Shown: positions 1 through 9,427, counted from the stretch's first letter. The stretch: DNA of 54,190 bases from Flavobacteriales bacterium (GCA_019694795.1 JAIBBF010000019.1:1-54190), one strand, 5' to 3'. Translations and numbers: made by a program. Notes: generated by a model not told the origin, from the sequence alone.

Positions 1-1944
1 GATTTGGGTGGATTATTTGTTCCGGACGATAATGGCAATCAAATTCCTCTCAATGAATTGGTCGACTTTATTGAAACGGAATCACCTATGCTCATTTCAA
101 GAGAAGATGCGCGCCGGAGAATTAATATTGGTGTAAATGTGCGAAATCGAGATGTGGCATCGTTGGTGAAAGAAATAGAAGAGAAAATTCATGCACAGGT
201 AAAATTGCCTTCGGGGTATTCATTGAAGTTTGGCGGACAATTCGAAAATCTTGAAAAAGCAAAAGCACGATTACTGATTGCAGTTCCCGTAGCATTAGCT
301 ATGATTTTTATCCTGCTGTATTTTGCATTCGGATCGTTTAAATACGCAACCCTGATTTATTCTGCAGTTCCACTTTCTGCCATTGGCGGTGTGTTTGCGT
401 TATGGTTACGAGACATGCCATTTAGTATTTCGGCGGGAGTAGGATTTATCGCTTTGTTCGGTGTTGCCGTGTTGAATGGAATTGTACTGATTTCGTTTTT
501 TAATCAACTAAAAGAAGAAGGAGAAATGGATATTAAATCTTTAATTCTTTTCGGAGGAAATACACGGATGCGTCCCGTAATTATGACCGCCGCTGTGGCT
601 TCGTTGGGCTTTTTACCTATGGCCATTTCAAATTCCAATGGAGCAGAAGTGCAGAAACCATTGGCCACTGTAGTGATTGGCGGATTAATTACAGCAACAT
701 TTTTAACCCTCATTGTTTTACCTGTATTGTATTATATGGTTGAGCGAAAAAACTACCCTAAAAAAGCACAAATTGGGGTATTAGCTTTATTGCTTTTACC
801 ATTTGCATCCAATGCACAGGGTGATATGTTAAGCATCGATGAAGTGCGCAATTCGGTTATTCAAAATCATCCGCAATTAAAAAATGCACAACTGGGAATT
901 AAACTGGAAGAAGCTTCCCGGGCCGGAGTTTATAAATTAAATCCTGTAGATATCGTATTGCAACATGGTCAGATTAACTATTCCGAACGCGACTATTATT
1001 TAGAAGCCAATCAAAACCTTGGGAATTTCGTTTCATGGTTTAAACTAGATGCGGTAACACGACAAAAAATTCTGTTGGCTAAATCGCAGGAAGAATTATT
1101 GCGAAGAGAATTATTGTATAAAGCGTCAGCAGCCTATACCGACTGGAAGTTTTCATATTATGAAGCCCAACTGTTCGATTCACTCGAAACCATGTATAAA
1201 GGCATTCACGAACGTATGCAGAAGAGAGTTAAAAGTGGAGAGTCGGATGGATTGGAAATGACTTTCTTTTCTGTCCGCTACACCACGTTGAAGAATGAAA
1301 AAGCGGCTGCTTTATCGCGCTTAAATGATGCATGGTCGCAATTGTGTTTATCCGCCTGGCTGAAAACTGAAAACAGAAGTCCTGAACTCTTGCAATGGAT
1401 TATTGCATTAAAAGAAAAAGGAAATGTATCTCCTGTTTTAATGAACACCATGAATGCAACTGCCGAATTAAGTAAAATAGAAACTTCTTACGCACGCAGT
1501 TTTTATGCTCCCGAATACATGGTTGGATATTTTAATCAGTCGCTCGAAAAGGTAACCGGTTATTGGGGATTCCGTGCCGGTATTTCTATTCCTTTATGGG
1601 CATGGTCCACTAAATCCTCGGTGAACCAGGCTAAAATTAAAGAAGAGATCATCATGAATGAAATCGAAATACGTCAGCAGGAATTATCTTTTCAACTCGA
1701 GGCTTTGTTTAAACGTTATGATGTGTTAACCGGAACGCTAAACGGACAAGGCTCGGATTATATTCAAAACCTGGAAGGATTAAAACAAAAAAGTCTGTTG
1801 CAATATGTATCCGGCCAAAGCGATTTTTTATCCTTCGCACAAATTATGGACACTTATCTCAATGCCCGGATTGCACGCATGGAAATGCAGCGTGAATTCG
1901 AACAAGTGATTCATCAAATTGATTTTTTAACTTCTAGCAATTAA
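1..1944 (+). CDS. CusA/CzcA-type heavy-metal RND efflux pump fused to a TolC-like outer-membrane channel (5' truncated)
   Basis: The frame is open from base 1 with no convincing start, so the N-terminal part lies outside the window. Residues about 1-250 are the C-terminal portion of a CusA/CzcA pump: the end of the periplasmic porter domain followed by the last transmembrane helices, including the typical GGNTRMRPV and GFLPMA stretches. A signal-peptide-like segment (bases about 760-816, hydrophobic core rich in Leu, ending Ser-Asn-Ala before Gln) follows. The rest (about 375 residues, rich in coiled-coil heptads) is an outer-membrane efflux protein domain of the TolC/CzcC kind. Such pump-channel fusions are known in Bacteroidota. 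The adaptor gene starts 4 bases after the stop. The role is proton-driven export of metal cations, probably Cu/Ag or Co/Zn/Cd; the metal cannot be told because the metal-binding region is missing. Confidence 0.88.
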   Translation, partial: DLGGLFVPDDNGNQIPLNELVDFIETESPMLISREDARRRINIGVNVRNRDVASLVKEIEEKIHAQVKLPSGYSLKFGGQFENLEKAKARLLIAVPVALAMIFILLYFAFGSFKYATLIYSAVPLSAIGGVFALWLRDMPFSISAGVGFIALFGVAVLNGIVLISFFNQLKEEGEMDIKSLILFGGNTRMRPVIMTAAVASLGFLPMAISNSNGAEVQKPLATVVIGGLITATFLTLIVLPVLYYMVERKNYPKKAQIGVLALLLLPFASNAQGDMLSIDEVRNSVIQNHPQLKNAQLGIKLEEASRAGVYKLNPVDIVLQHGQINYSERDYYLEANQNLGNFVSWFKLDAVTRQKILLAKSQEELLRRELLYKASAAYTDWKFSYYEAQLFDSLETMYKGIHERMQKRVKSGESDGLEMTFFSVRYTTLKNEKAAALSRLNDAWSQLCLSAWLKTENRSPELLQWIIALKEKGNVSPVLMNTMNATAELSKIETSYARSFYAPEYMVGYFNQSLEKVTGYWGFRAGISIPLWAWSTKSSVNQAKIKEEIIMNEIEIRQQELSFQLEALFKRYDVLTGTLNGQGSDYIQNLEGLKQKSLLQYVSGQSDFLSFAQIMDTYLNARIARMEMQREFEQVIHQIDFLTSSN

Positions 1945-1948
1945 CGCC

Positions 1949-3067
1949 ATGAAAAAATATATTTTATATGTTTTGTTTCCCATCGCCATCGCATCATGTG
2001 GAACAAAATCTGAAACTGAAAACAATTCCGAAAGCGCTCCAACCGCCACTGTTTTTACATTGAGCGATGAGCAAATGAAAAAGAACGGAATTGAAACCGG
2101 TCATTTGCAAAAAAAGGAAATGTCGGGCTTTATCAATTGCACAGGTTCTGTGGAAGTACCGCCCCAAAATGTTGCGAGTATTCACACCCCTGTTAAAGGA
2201 TTTATCCGTAGCATCAATGCAATTCAGGGCGATCATTTGCACAAAGGCGATGTTATTGCAAGCATCGATCATCCGGAGTTTGCACGTATGCAGCGTGATT
2301 TACTGGAAAGCAATGCGCGATTAGGTTTTTTGGAAAAAGAATTTGAGCGAAAAAAGGAGTTATTATCCGGCGATGCGGTTTCTAAGCGTGAATTTGAAAT
2401 GGCAGAAAGCGAATTGAAATCGGAGCAAGCGCGTTTCGAAGGATTAAAATCAGAATTGCTTCTGTCTGGATTTTCCGTAGATAAAATTATTTCCAGCGGT
2501 GTAATTCAGCGCAATATTGCCATTGTATCACCTTTTAATGGTTTTGTTTCTAAATTGAATGTCAACATCGGTAAACTGGTGAATCCCGAAGATTTAATTG
2601 CGGAGGTCATTAATACCGATCACCTGCATCTCGAAATTCATGTTTATGCCAAAGATGTTGCCATGGTGCAGGAGGGACAATTAATTCAGTTTACATTACC
2701 GGGATCCGATTCCATTCACCGCGCAAAAGTGTATCTGGTAGGTAAAGCCATTAATCCGGAAAACAATACCGTAATGGTGCATGCCCATTTTGAGGATGAA
2801 TCGAAATATACTGCGGGGACATTTATTAACGGACAAATTTTAACCGGTTCAAGAGAAGTGAATTCCATTTCACTGCAGGGATTGATCAAAGAAGGTGAAA
2901 ACTGGTTTGTATTTGTAAAAACCGATAAAGGTTTCGTTAAATCAAAAGCAGAAATCGGATATAAAGATAACACCCAGGCAGAAATCATATCCATTGAAGG
3001 ATTTACACCGGATGTTGAATTGGTGACCAAAGGTGCGTATTATTTGCAGGGAGCCGCAGAAGAATAA
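1949..3067 (+). CDS. Periplasmic adaptor (membrane fusion) lipoprotein of heavy-metal RND efflux system, CusB/CzcB type
   Basis: A 372-residue protein with a lipoprotein signal (cleavage before the Cys in Ile-Ala-Ser-Cys, residue about 17). The order is typical of the family: a beta-barrel/lipoyl half around residues 60-105 (HTPVKGFIRSI, GDHLHKGDVIASIDHPEF), a coiled-coil hairpin at about 105-165, the second lipoyl half (IVSPFNGFVSKLNVNIGKLV), then beta-barrel and membrane-proximal domains. It would bridge the inner-membrane pump and the outer-membrane channel. It is only 4 bases downstream of the pump-channel gene and is the last gene of that operon, ending at a strong hairpin. No His/Met-rich N-terminal metal-binding stretch is evident. 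Confidence 0.9.
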   Translation: MKKYILYVLFPIAIASCGTKSETENNSESAPTATVFTLSDEQMKKNGIETGHLQKKEMSGFINCTGSVEVPPQNVASIHTPVKGFIRSINAIQGDHLHKGDVIASIDHPEFARMQRDLLESNARLGFLEKEFERKKELLSGDAVSKREFEMAESELKSEQARFEGLKSELLLSGFSVDKIISSGVIQRNIAIVSPFNGFVSKLNVNIGKLVNPEDLIAEVINTDHLHLEIHVYAKDVAMVQEGQLIQFTLPGSDSIHRAKVYLVGKAINPENNTVMVHAHFEDESKYTAGTFINGQILTGSREVNSISLQGLIKEGENWFVFVKTDKGFVKSKAEIGYKDNTQAEIISIEGFTPDVELVTKGAYYLQGAAEE

Positions 3068-3075
3068 AAAATATT

Positions 3076-3110
3076 AAAACGGGAAGTGATTATTCATTTC
3101 CCGTTTTTTT
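3076..3110. terminator. Bidirectional rho-independent terminator
   Basis: A 14-bp stem (3076-3089 with 3094-3107, one G-T pair) with a 4-base loop. It has a T run on the plus strand and an A/T-rich tract on the other side. It serves the efflux operon and the convergent cytochrome gene. The right arm encodes the last codons of the minus-strand gene and the loop holds most of that gene's stop codon. Confidence 0.85.
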
Positions 3111-3665
3111 AAAACTCTGATTATAAAAATCAGTTTTTTCGGGTACGGTAATAAGGATGTATTCGTGTCCCATGGTTTTGTGACAATTATTGCAGGACTC
3201 TGTGAGAACCCGGAACGATGAATTAAAATCAAAATCCTTTAGTTTTAATTCGGTCTGGAATTTACTCAATGCACTCAGGCCGTAATTTTTCATCATATCC
3301 GAAATACTGATGCTGTCTTCATATACTTTCGCATCTTTAATGGCCAACATTTCCTCTTCCATTTCGTGCAGGTAAAATTCCATCAGCGGACGATTATCAT
3401 ATTTTCCCGCCGCATGAAGTTTATAATGGTATTGCTGGAGTCGTACCATGTTATGTACGATTTCTATTTTTTCCCCTTCATTTTCCTGATTGTTTTTTTC
3501 CATTAAATCAGGTCTGGAAGAAGATTTTAAACCCGTTTCCATTTCCAGAATCTTTTTCTGCATATCCACCATCCGGGCATTTACCTGAATCAGGCGTACT
3601 ACCGCATAAATGGCAATTCCACTCGAAAGAAGAATAAGAAACCAAACAAAAGGATTTGTTTTCAT
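3090..3665 (-). CDS. Membrane-anchored monoheme cytochrome c-like protein
   Basis: A 191-residue protein. Residues about 7-27 form an uncleaved N-terminal transmembrane anchor. A Lys/Glu-rich coiled-coil stretch follows, then a mostly helical region (about 70-190). Near the C-terminus is a single haem c attachment motif, Cys-Asn-Asn-Cys-His (residues about 160-164). A helical bundle with CxxCH close to its C-terminal end resembles class II cytochromes c (c'-like); this assignment is inference, since only the motif and topology are visible. It faces the periplasm. It converges on the metal efflux operon and ends inside the shared terminator; no electron partner is encoded nearby. Confidence 0.7.
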   Translation of the reverse strand: MKTNPFVWFLILLSSGIAIYAVVRLIQVNARMVDMQKKILEMETGLKSSSRPDLMEKNNQENEGEKIEIVHNMVRLQQYHYKLHAAGKYDNRPLMEFYLHEMEEEMLAIKDAKVYEDSISISDMMKNYGLSALSKFQTELKLKDFDFNSSFRVLTESCNNCHKTMGHEYILITVPEKTDFYNQSFKKTGNE

Positions 3666-3753
3666 AAGCTGATTTTTAGATTAAAATAGTATTAAATCAT
3701 CATGCGGAGAGTGACCTGAATCATTTTAATGAAAGGGATAGGCTGATTTCAAT

Positions 3754-3761
3754 TATATTTA
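3754..3761 (+). promoter_or_regulatory. Candidate -7 element of the DUF4301 gene
   Basis: TATATTTA matches the Bacteroidota -7 consensus TAnnTTTG at seven of eight positions and ends only 4 bases before the ATG at 3766, which would make the transcript leaderless. No clear TTG at -33 is present. Confidence 0.4.
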
Positions 3762-3765
3762 CCTG

Positions 3766-5226
3766 ATGAATTTAAGCGATAGGGACATACAACGGATTAA
3801 ATTTCATGGACTTTCACCCGAAGAGGTGCAAAGACAATACACCATTTTATGCAAAGGTTTACCCTTTTCTAATCTTCATCACCCTGCCAAAATCAACGAT
3901 GGAATTCTTGCGTTAAATGAAGAAGAGAGAAATCATTTTGCGCATTATTTTGATCAGGAAGCAAAAAATTATGATGTCTTAAAATTTGTTCCTGCTTCCG
4001 GTGCGGCAACACGGATGTTTAAAGATTTATATGCATTTGTGGCGGAGGGACAGTCAACACCTTCAGTAGAAAAGTTTCTTCATTCACTTTCCGAATTTGC
4101 TTTCTTTTCCTTGTTAAAAGAAAAAAAATGGGAAGGACTGGAACAAACGAAAGTGATCGAAATGGTGATTGGAAAAGAGGGATTGAATCTCGGATCCATG
4201 CCAAAGGGATTAATTCCGTTTCATCAGGAAGGTGATCGCAGTTTAACACCTATCGAATCCCATATTCTGGAAGCGATGAATTACAGTCGCTCTACAAACG
4301 GAAAAATTGCCATTCATTTCACCTTATCTCCCGAGCATCTCGAAGAGGGAAAAGCATTGATGTCTAAAACGGAAATTGAAATCAAAAACAATTACGGGAT
4401 AGAATCGCATATCGAGGTTTCCATTCAACATTCTTCCACTGATACCATTGCCATTGACGATAAAAATGAATTAATCCGGAATAATGAAGGAGAGATTGTT
4501 TTTCGTCCGGGTGGACATGGCGCTTTGCTTTCTAATTTGCAATCGCTTGACGCGGATCTTGTTTATTTGAGAAACATCGATAATATTTTACCTCCTTCAA
4601 AAAATGGAGAAAATGTTTTTTATAAAAAAGTATTGGGCGGTTATTTACTGACATTACAACAAGATGTCTTTGCCTTATTGAATTCATTCCATTCCAAAAA
4701 TTCCATATCGCAGGAACAAAAGGAAAAATTTTTAAAACAGTATTCCGGATTTCATGCATTTGGATTATCACTTCAGCATAACGATGATGAATGGTTCCAT
4801 CGTTTAAACCGGCCAATTCGTGTTTGCGGTATGGTTAAAAATGAAGGAGAACCGGGAGGAGGTCCGTTTTGGGTTACAGATAAAAGCGGAGTGAATTTGC
4901 AAATTGTGGAAGCTGCGCAGGTTTCTTCCAATGAAGATCAACAAGCCATTTTAAAAAGTGCTACACATTTTAATCCGGTTGATTTAGTTTGCTCACTGAA
5001 AGATTTTCAAGGGTCGCTGTTCGATTTAAAGCAATTCACTGATCACGACACCGCATTAATCGTAGAAAAATCGGTGGAAGGGAAAAAAATAAAGGCATTG
5101 GAACACCCCGGACTTTGGAATGGTTCCATGGCTAACTGGCTTACTGTTTTCATAGAAATTCCGGTGAGTACATTTAATCCGGTAAAAACGGTAAATGATT
5201 TATTGAAGGACGCTCACCGATCTTAA
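3766..5226 (+). CDS. DUF4301 family protein
   Basis: A 486-residue soluble protein without a signal peptide. It matches the Bacteroidota DUF4301 family as I know it, the clearest marker being KFVPASGAATRMFKDLY near residues 73-89. A second Gly-rich segment (FRPGGHGALLSNL) and a C-terminal GGPFWV stretch are also family-like. The motif pattern suggests nucleotide or sugar-phosphate binding, but no activity is established and I assign none. The gene is a single transcription unit, flanked by a cytochrome gene transcribed away from it and by a bidirectional terminator immediately after it. The ATG at 3766 sits directly after a -7-like box. Confidence 0.8.
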   Translation: MNLSDRDIQRIKFHGLSPEEVQRQYTILCKGLPFSNLHHPAKINDGILALNEEERNHFAHYFDQEAKNYDVLKFVPASGAATRMFKDLYAFVAEGQSTPSVEKFLHSLSEFAFFSLLKEKKWEGLEQTKVIEMVIGKEGLNLGSMPKGLIPFHQEGDRSLTPIESHILEAMNYSRSTNGKIAIHFTLSPEHLEEGKALMSKTEIEIKNNYGIESHIEVSIQHSSTDTIAIDDKNELIRNNEGEIVFRPGGHGALLSNLQSLDADLVYLRNIDNILPPSKNGENVFYKKVLGGYLLTLQQDVFALLNSFHSKNSISQEQKEKFLKQYSGFHAFGLSLQHNDDEWFHRLNRPIRVCGMVKNEGEPGGGPFWVTDKSGVNLQIVEAAQVSSNEDQQAILKSATHFNPVDLVCSLKDFQGSLFDLKQFTDHDTALIVEKSVEGKKIKALEHPGLWNGSMANWLTVFIEIPVSTFNPVKTVNDLLKDAHRS

Positions 5227-5238
5227 TTATTCGAAATA

Positions 5239-5270
5239 AAAAAAGCCTCTGAATTTTCAGAGGCTTTTTT
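5239..5270. terminator. Bidirectional rho-independent terminator
   Basis: A 14-bp perfect stem (5239-5252 with 5257-5270) around ATTT, with A and T runs forming the outer stem. It sits in the 47-base gap between the convergent DUF4301 gene and the large type B cargo gene. Confidence 0.88.
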
Positions 5271-5273
5271 GTT

Positions 5274-8200
5274 TTATCGGATCAAGGTTACATGTCCGTA
5301 CGTTTCATATTTCTTGCCGGTCCATATGTCTTTCGATTTGATTTTCCAGACATACACATCGTTTTTCGCTTTAACGTTTTTATACATTCCATCCCATCCA
5401 TTCGCCATCGATTCGGAGTGGAAAATTAATTCTCCCCAACGATCGAAGATGTAGAAATCAAATGCATCCGGATCAAATCCTTCTCCCAATACATAGAAGA
5501 TATCATTTCTTCCATCACCATTTGGTGTGAAGGAATTCGGAGCATAAATCGTATAAATACCTTGTATCACTACGGTGTTAATCGTTGTATCTGCGCAACC
5601 ATAGTTGTTGGTTACAATTAATGTTACATCGTAGTTGTTTGGATTATCATTCGGGAATTCAAATTGCGGATTAGGATCGGTAGAGGAAGATAATCCGGCA
5701 ATGTCATAATTCCAGGTAATCGCATCACTGCTCGACATGTCATTAAATGTAATGAGTGTGTTGAACAGATTGGTTGGTTGCGGACCGAAAATAAAGTCTG
5801 CAACAGGATAAGGCCATGCACAAACGTAATTGCTAAAAGTCGTGTCGCCAACACATCCGTTAATCGATTCCACTGTTAAAGTAATGTCGTAACAATTAGG
5901 CGTAGAGAAGGTGTGTTGTACGGTTGGACTTTGCGTGGATGTAGTTCCATCTCCAAAATCCCAAACCACTGAACCAACTAATGCAGGATTGGTAGTATTC
6001 GTGAAATTCGTCACCAACGGTGCACATGATCCTAATAAATCGGCAGTGAAATTCGGTTGTGGTACTGCATAATGATAAACGGAAACATATTGTGTATCGG
6101 CAGGCGTTCCGCAGTTGTCGGTGATGATAACCATGTAAGTACTTGGACTCACTGTTGGTGTAACATTGATGTTTGTTCCATTGCCTGCTGCAACACCATT
6201 GAGTGACCATGCATAGTTATATGGACCACCATTACCTCCGATGGCAGAAGCTGTGATGTTTGCAGTTTCTCCCGGACAAATTGTATCGTTTTGTGAAACC
6301 GTTCCTATGATTGGAGGATTTACAAAAATACATACCTGATCACTCGGTGATACACAACCCATCGCATCGGTAGCAGTTACATCATAGCATGTTTGTACCA
6401 ATGGAGAATCAGTGATACTGGCACCAGTTCCGCCATTCGACCATGAATAGGTATACGGTGCTCCATTACCACCGGCAGCAACAGCAGTCATGGTAGCGCT
6501 ATTGGATAAACAAATAATCTGATCTTGTCCTGCATTAACACTCATTACCGGAGGTTGAGTAATGGTAATTACGGTGTCGCGCTGACAAAGAGCTGTATCA
6601 ATAATTTCAATGGTATAAGTACCTGCAGCAAGTCCGGTCATTGCATCAGAAACAGTAACTCCATTTGTAGTTTGAATTAATGTTCCGCCTGAGTTGTACC
6701 AATTCACCGTCCACGGACCAGTTGTTCCTACCATGTTGGCTGTAACTGCTCCATCTGATGCACCATTACAACTTACATTGGTAATAATTGGATCTGGAGG
6801 GAAGCATAGGCAATCTACTACCACCATCACTGAAGATGTTCCTGTACAACCACCATTGTTATTGGTAACGGTAACTGTATAGTTCGTGGTAATATTCGGA
6901 CTTGCATTGGTGGTTAAATTGTTGGGTTGAGCAACAGATGCGCTTGGAGTCCATGAATAGGAATATTGTGTGGTATCCGGAACTGACGGACAAGTTGTAA
7001 ATGCAACTTTTGGTCGGGTGGTTGAAGGTGATCCCCATGAAGGTGCGTAAGTAGTTCCGCAAGCATTTGCAAAATCCTGATACAAATACTGACATTGTAA
7101 TCCGGCTGTTGTAGTTTGTGGAGTAATACTGTTTTGCGTGTAGGAAGGATCAGAGGTGTTGTCGCTACAGATATCTACGATCAAATTAGAAACGCCATCC
7201 CATTCGTAAGGAGTGGTAAAGGCCATGATGTTTGATCCAACAGCAATCGGAACGTTTTGAGGTCCAAACACCGTGGTGAGTCCGGTTTCCCAACCTGATC
7301 CGAATTGTGTAATGTTGGTACATCCCATCTGAATGGTTACACCTTTATACAATGCGGTTCCGTTAATGGCGGTAACCGGTACATCCATTTCAATAATTTT
7401 TCCACCGATAAAGCCCATTGCATTTAATTCGGCGGCGGTAAAGAGCATTTGTGTGTGTCCGGATTTATACCAGTTACCCCAAATTGCAGGATAACTTGTG
7501 GTAGTATTGGCACCGGTTTGTGTTCCCGGACTAATATTGCTTAGATTTCCTGAACATCCACCGGAAGTACTTAATCCGCAAGTAGCAGGAACCCCACCTC
7601 CTAAGTCAACACTTAATACAGTGGTTCCACCACCACATTGTAAGGTATCGAACATGGTGGTTGCCGTTGGAGTAGGAGCATAAGCGGCAGCAACGGTTAA
7701 ATTGACATGATCGGTTTTTACACAACCATCCGGACTCGTAATCGATAAATTGTAACCGTATGTTCCAGGCGCAGTAGCTGTAATGGTAATATTCGGACCG
7801 GTAGTGGTATTTAAATAGGTACCCGGACTCCAAACGAAGTTAAATGCTCCGGTTGGATTGGTTGTTACGTTCACCGAAATCGGATCCATTAAACAGGATT
7901 GAGTTGAAGACTGTGTAATGGTGTAGGTAAAATCAGGAACTACCGTTACAGTTACGGTATCGATATTATCACAACCACCGGTAAGGTTACTGGTAACCAT
8001 ATATGTGGTCGTAGCTGGAGGATTTGCAATTGGATCCGGGCAGTTTGTACAGGAAAAGTTTCCGGGATTTATTGGTGTACCGGAAATAACAGTCCAAACA
8101 AAGTTAGATCCGCCATTCGCTTGTAATTGTACGCCCTGATTCAAACAAATAATTTCATCCATTCCCGCATAGGTGGAGTTGATAACGCTTATCGTAATCG

Positions 8201-9359
8201 GGTAAGAGTTAATTCCAGGAATCGGACAGGCGTCATCTTCTACATCGAATGAAATAATGGATACTGGAGGTGCTCCACTGGCCACGGTGTGACAAACATG
8301 AGCAGTTACAGGATTTGTACCTGTAATAGTAATGGTAGCACCCGGAAAACTGGTAGCAATATTGGAAGTAACTGTTAAAACATTCGATGGATCTGAATCG
8401 GAAAAGGTTAGGTCGAAACAAAAACTGTCGCCTTCGCAAACCTGAATACTGTTGGCACTGGTTTGAACTCCGCCGCCGGTATAATTGGTAATACCACCTG
8501 CAGGCTGACTAGGTACCTGATTGGTACAGGTAATTACTTCAAACTGAAAATCTTGAACAACACTTCCAACAAGATTCCCGTTCGCATCATATTCTTCAAT
8601 TAAAACGGCTACAATAAAATTCCCAAGCACTGTTGGCGTAAAGTTAATTTGTCCCGTAGCAGAATTAATAGTGATACCAGTAATTGGTACCGCCCCTGTA
8701 TATGGTGGGTTATAAGTAATGGTTCCCGTTGCCGAAGTCATGGCCGGTATTAAAGAAAACACCAGGGTATTTCCATCGGGATCCAATGCCGACATGTTGA
8801 AGTTTACAGGCTGATTAGCACATACGTAGGGAATGGGTTGTGATGTAATCTGCGCAGAGGTATTGCATGGGGCATCCGCATTATTTAAGGTAGATTCCCA
8901 ATAATAACTATCCTGATTCGGGGAGTTAATACTGGTGTTTCTGCAGCAGGATGAATAGGCAAAGGTCCAAGAATCACAGGTGTCAGGTAAAGTAACGATA
9001 CCTGTCCACTGATGCATCCAAACACCCGGAAGTGTACCACCGTTACATTCGGACTGACCAATCTGTGCCGGACAAAGCTGAGATACTTCCTGCTGGAAAA
9101 TGGTATTGGTTAGGGTAAGGGAGGTTAACCCTGTAATACCGCAATCATTAGTAATCGTAATCGTTTGGTTACCGTTCGATTCAAATGCAGTTCCGCAGTC
9201 CTCGAAAAGGGTCAGCGTAATCGCATATTGGTTGGGTCCAACACATTCGTAAGTTATATTACCACCCGGAACGTGAGATGCGCTGGCGGTTTGAGCTACG
9301 AATAAAGCAGTGGCCCAAACTGCAGGTAGGTAAAGAAACTTGCGGAAAAAATTCTTCAT
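5274..9359 (-). CDS. Giant secreted adhesin-like protein with SprB-type repeat, PKD-like domains and T9SS type B (gliding-motility-associated) C-terminal domain
   Basis: A 1361-residue protein with a Sec signal peptide (cleavage after Ala-Ser-Ala, about residue 27). The N-terminal domain (about 28-280) has the pattern His-x-x-Gly-Gly-x-x-Thr-Tyr-Glu, an acidic-Asp-Cys motif and Cys-Cys-Arg-Asn, shared with the cargo protein at 37607-40798. Ig-like and Cys-rich modules follow. A SprB-type repeat lies at about 855-937 (VSCNGASDG, then GLAAGTYTIEIID). PKD-like domains are at about 1090-1265 (WDFGDGTT). The last 90 residues are a CHU_C/type B sorting domain (SFTPNGDGRNDIF, FDRWGELIF, GWDGMYKN, ending VTLIR). 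It should be exported by T9SS to the cell surface. It has no PorP/SprF neighbour, unlike the other three type B genes here. Confidence 0.9.
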   Translation of the reverse strand: MKNFFRKFLYLPAVWATALFVAQTASASHVPGGNITYECVGPNQYAITLTLFEDCGTAFESNGNQTITITNDCGITGLTSLTLTNTIFQQEVSQLCPAQIGQSECNGGTLPGVWMHQWTGIVTLPDTCDSWTFAYSSCCRNTSINSPNQDSYYWESTLNNADAPCNTSAQITSQPIPYVCANQPVNFNMSALDPDGNTLVFSLIPAMTSATGTITYNPPYTGAVPITGITINSATGQINFTPTVLGNFIVAVLIEEYDANGNLVGSVVQDFQFEVITCTNQVPSQPAGGITNYTGGGVQTSANSIQVCEGDSFCFDLTFSDSDPSNVLTVTSNIATSFPGATITITGTNPVTAHVCHTVASGAPPVSIISFDVEDDACPIPGINSYPITISVINSTYAGMDEIICLNQGVQLQANGGSNFVWTVISGTPINPGNFSCTNCPDPIANPPATTTYMVTSNLTGGCDNIDTVTVTVVPDFTYTITQSSTQSCLMDPISVNVTTNPTGAFNFVWSPGTYLNTTTGPNITITATAPGTYGYNLSITSPDGCVKTDHVNLTVAAAYAPTPTATTMFDTLQCGGGTTVLSVDLGGGVPATCGLSTSGGCSGNLSNISPGTQTGANTTTSYPAIWGNWYKSGHTQMLFTAAELNAMGFIGGKIIEMDVPVTAINGTALYKGVTIQMGCTNITQFGSGWETGLTTVFGPQNVPIAVGSNIMAFTTPYEWDGVSNLIVDICSDNTSDPSYTQNSITPQTTTAGLQCQYLYQDFANACGTTYAPSWGSPSTTRPKVAFTTCPSVPDTTQYSYSWTPSASVAQPNNLTTNASPNITTNYTVTVTNNNGGCTGTSSVMVVVDCLCFPPDPIITNVSCNGASDGAVTANMVGTTGPWTVNWYNSGGTLIQTTNGVTVSDAMTGLAAGTYTIEIIDTALCQRDTVITITQPPVMSVNAGQDQIICLSNSATMTAVAAGGNGAPYTYSWSNGGTGASITDSPLVQTCYDVTATDAMGCVSPSDQVCIFVNPPIIGTVSQNDTICPGETANITASAIGGNGGPYNYAWSLNGVAAGNGTNINVTPTVSPSTYMVIITDNCGTPADTQYVSVYHYAVPQPNFTADLLGSCAPLVTNFTNTTNPALVGSVVWDFGDGTTSTQSPTVQHTFSTPNCYDITLTVESINGCVGDTTFSNYVCAWPYPVADFIFGPQPTNLFNTLITFNDMSSSDAITWNYDIAGLSSSTDPNPQFEFPNDNPNNYDVTLIVTNNYGCADTTINTVVIQGIYTIYAPNSFTPNGDGRNDIFYVLGEGFDPDAFDFYIFDRWGELIFHSESMANGWDGMYKNVKAKNDVYVWKIKSKDIWTGKKYETYGHVTLIR

Positions 9360-9419
9360 GGTAAAAAATACTTTTCTTTATGACTGAAATCTTGTGAAAA
9401 GGTTGCCTTTTGGTGAAGA

Positions 9420-9427
9420 CAAATTTA
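9420..9427 (-). promoter_or_regulatory. -7 element of the giant type B gene
   Basis: On the minus strand this reads TAAATTTG, a perfect TAnnTTTG, 60 bases before the ATG at 9359. No TTG lies at the ideal spacing. Confidence 0.5.

Noticed and set aside
504-713. Minus-strand open frames inside the pump gene and similar antisense frames throughout
   Set aside because: They mirror real genes, lack start signals, and their translations show no family features or independent codon bias.
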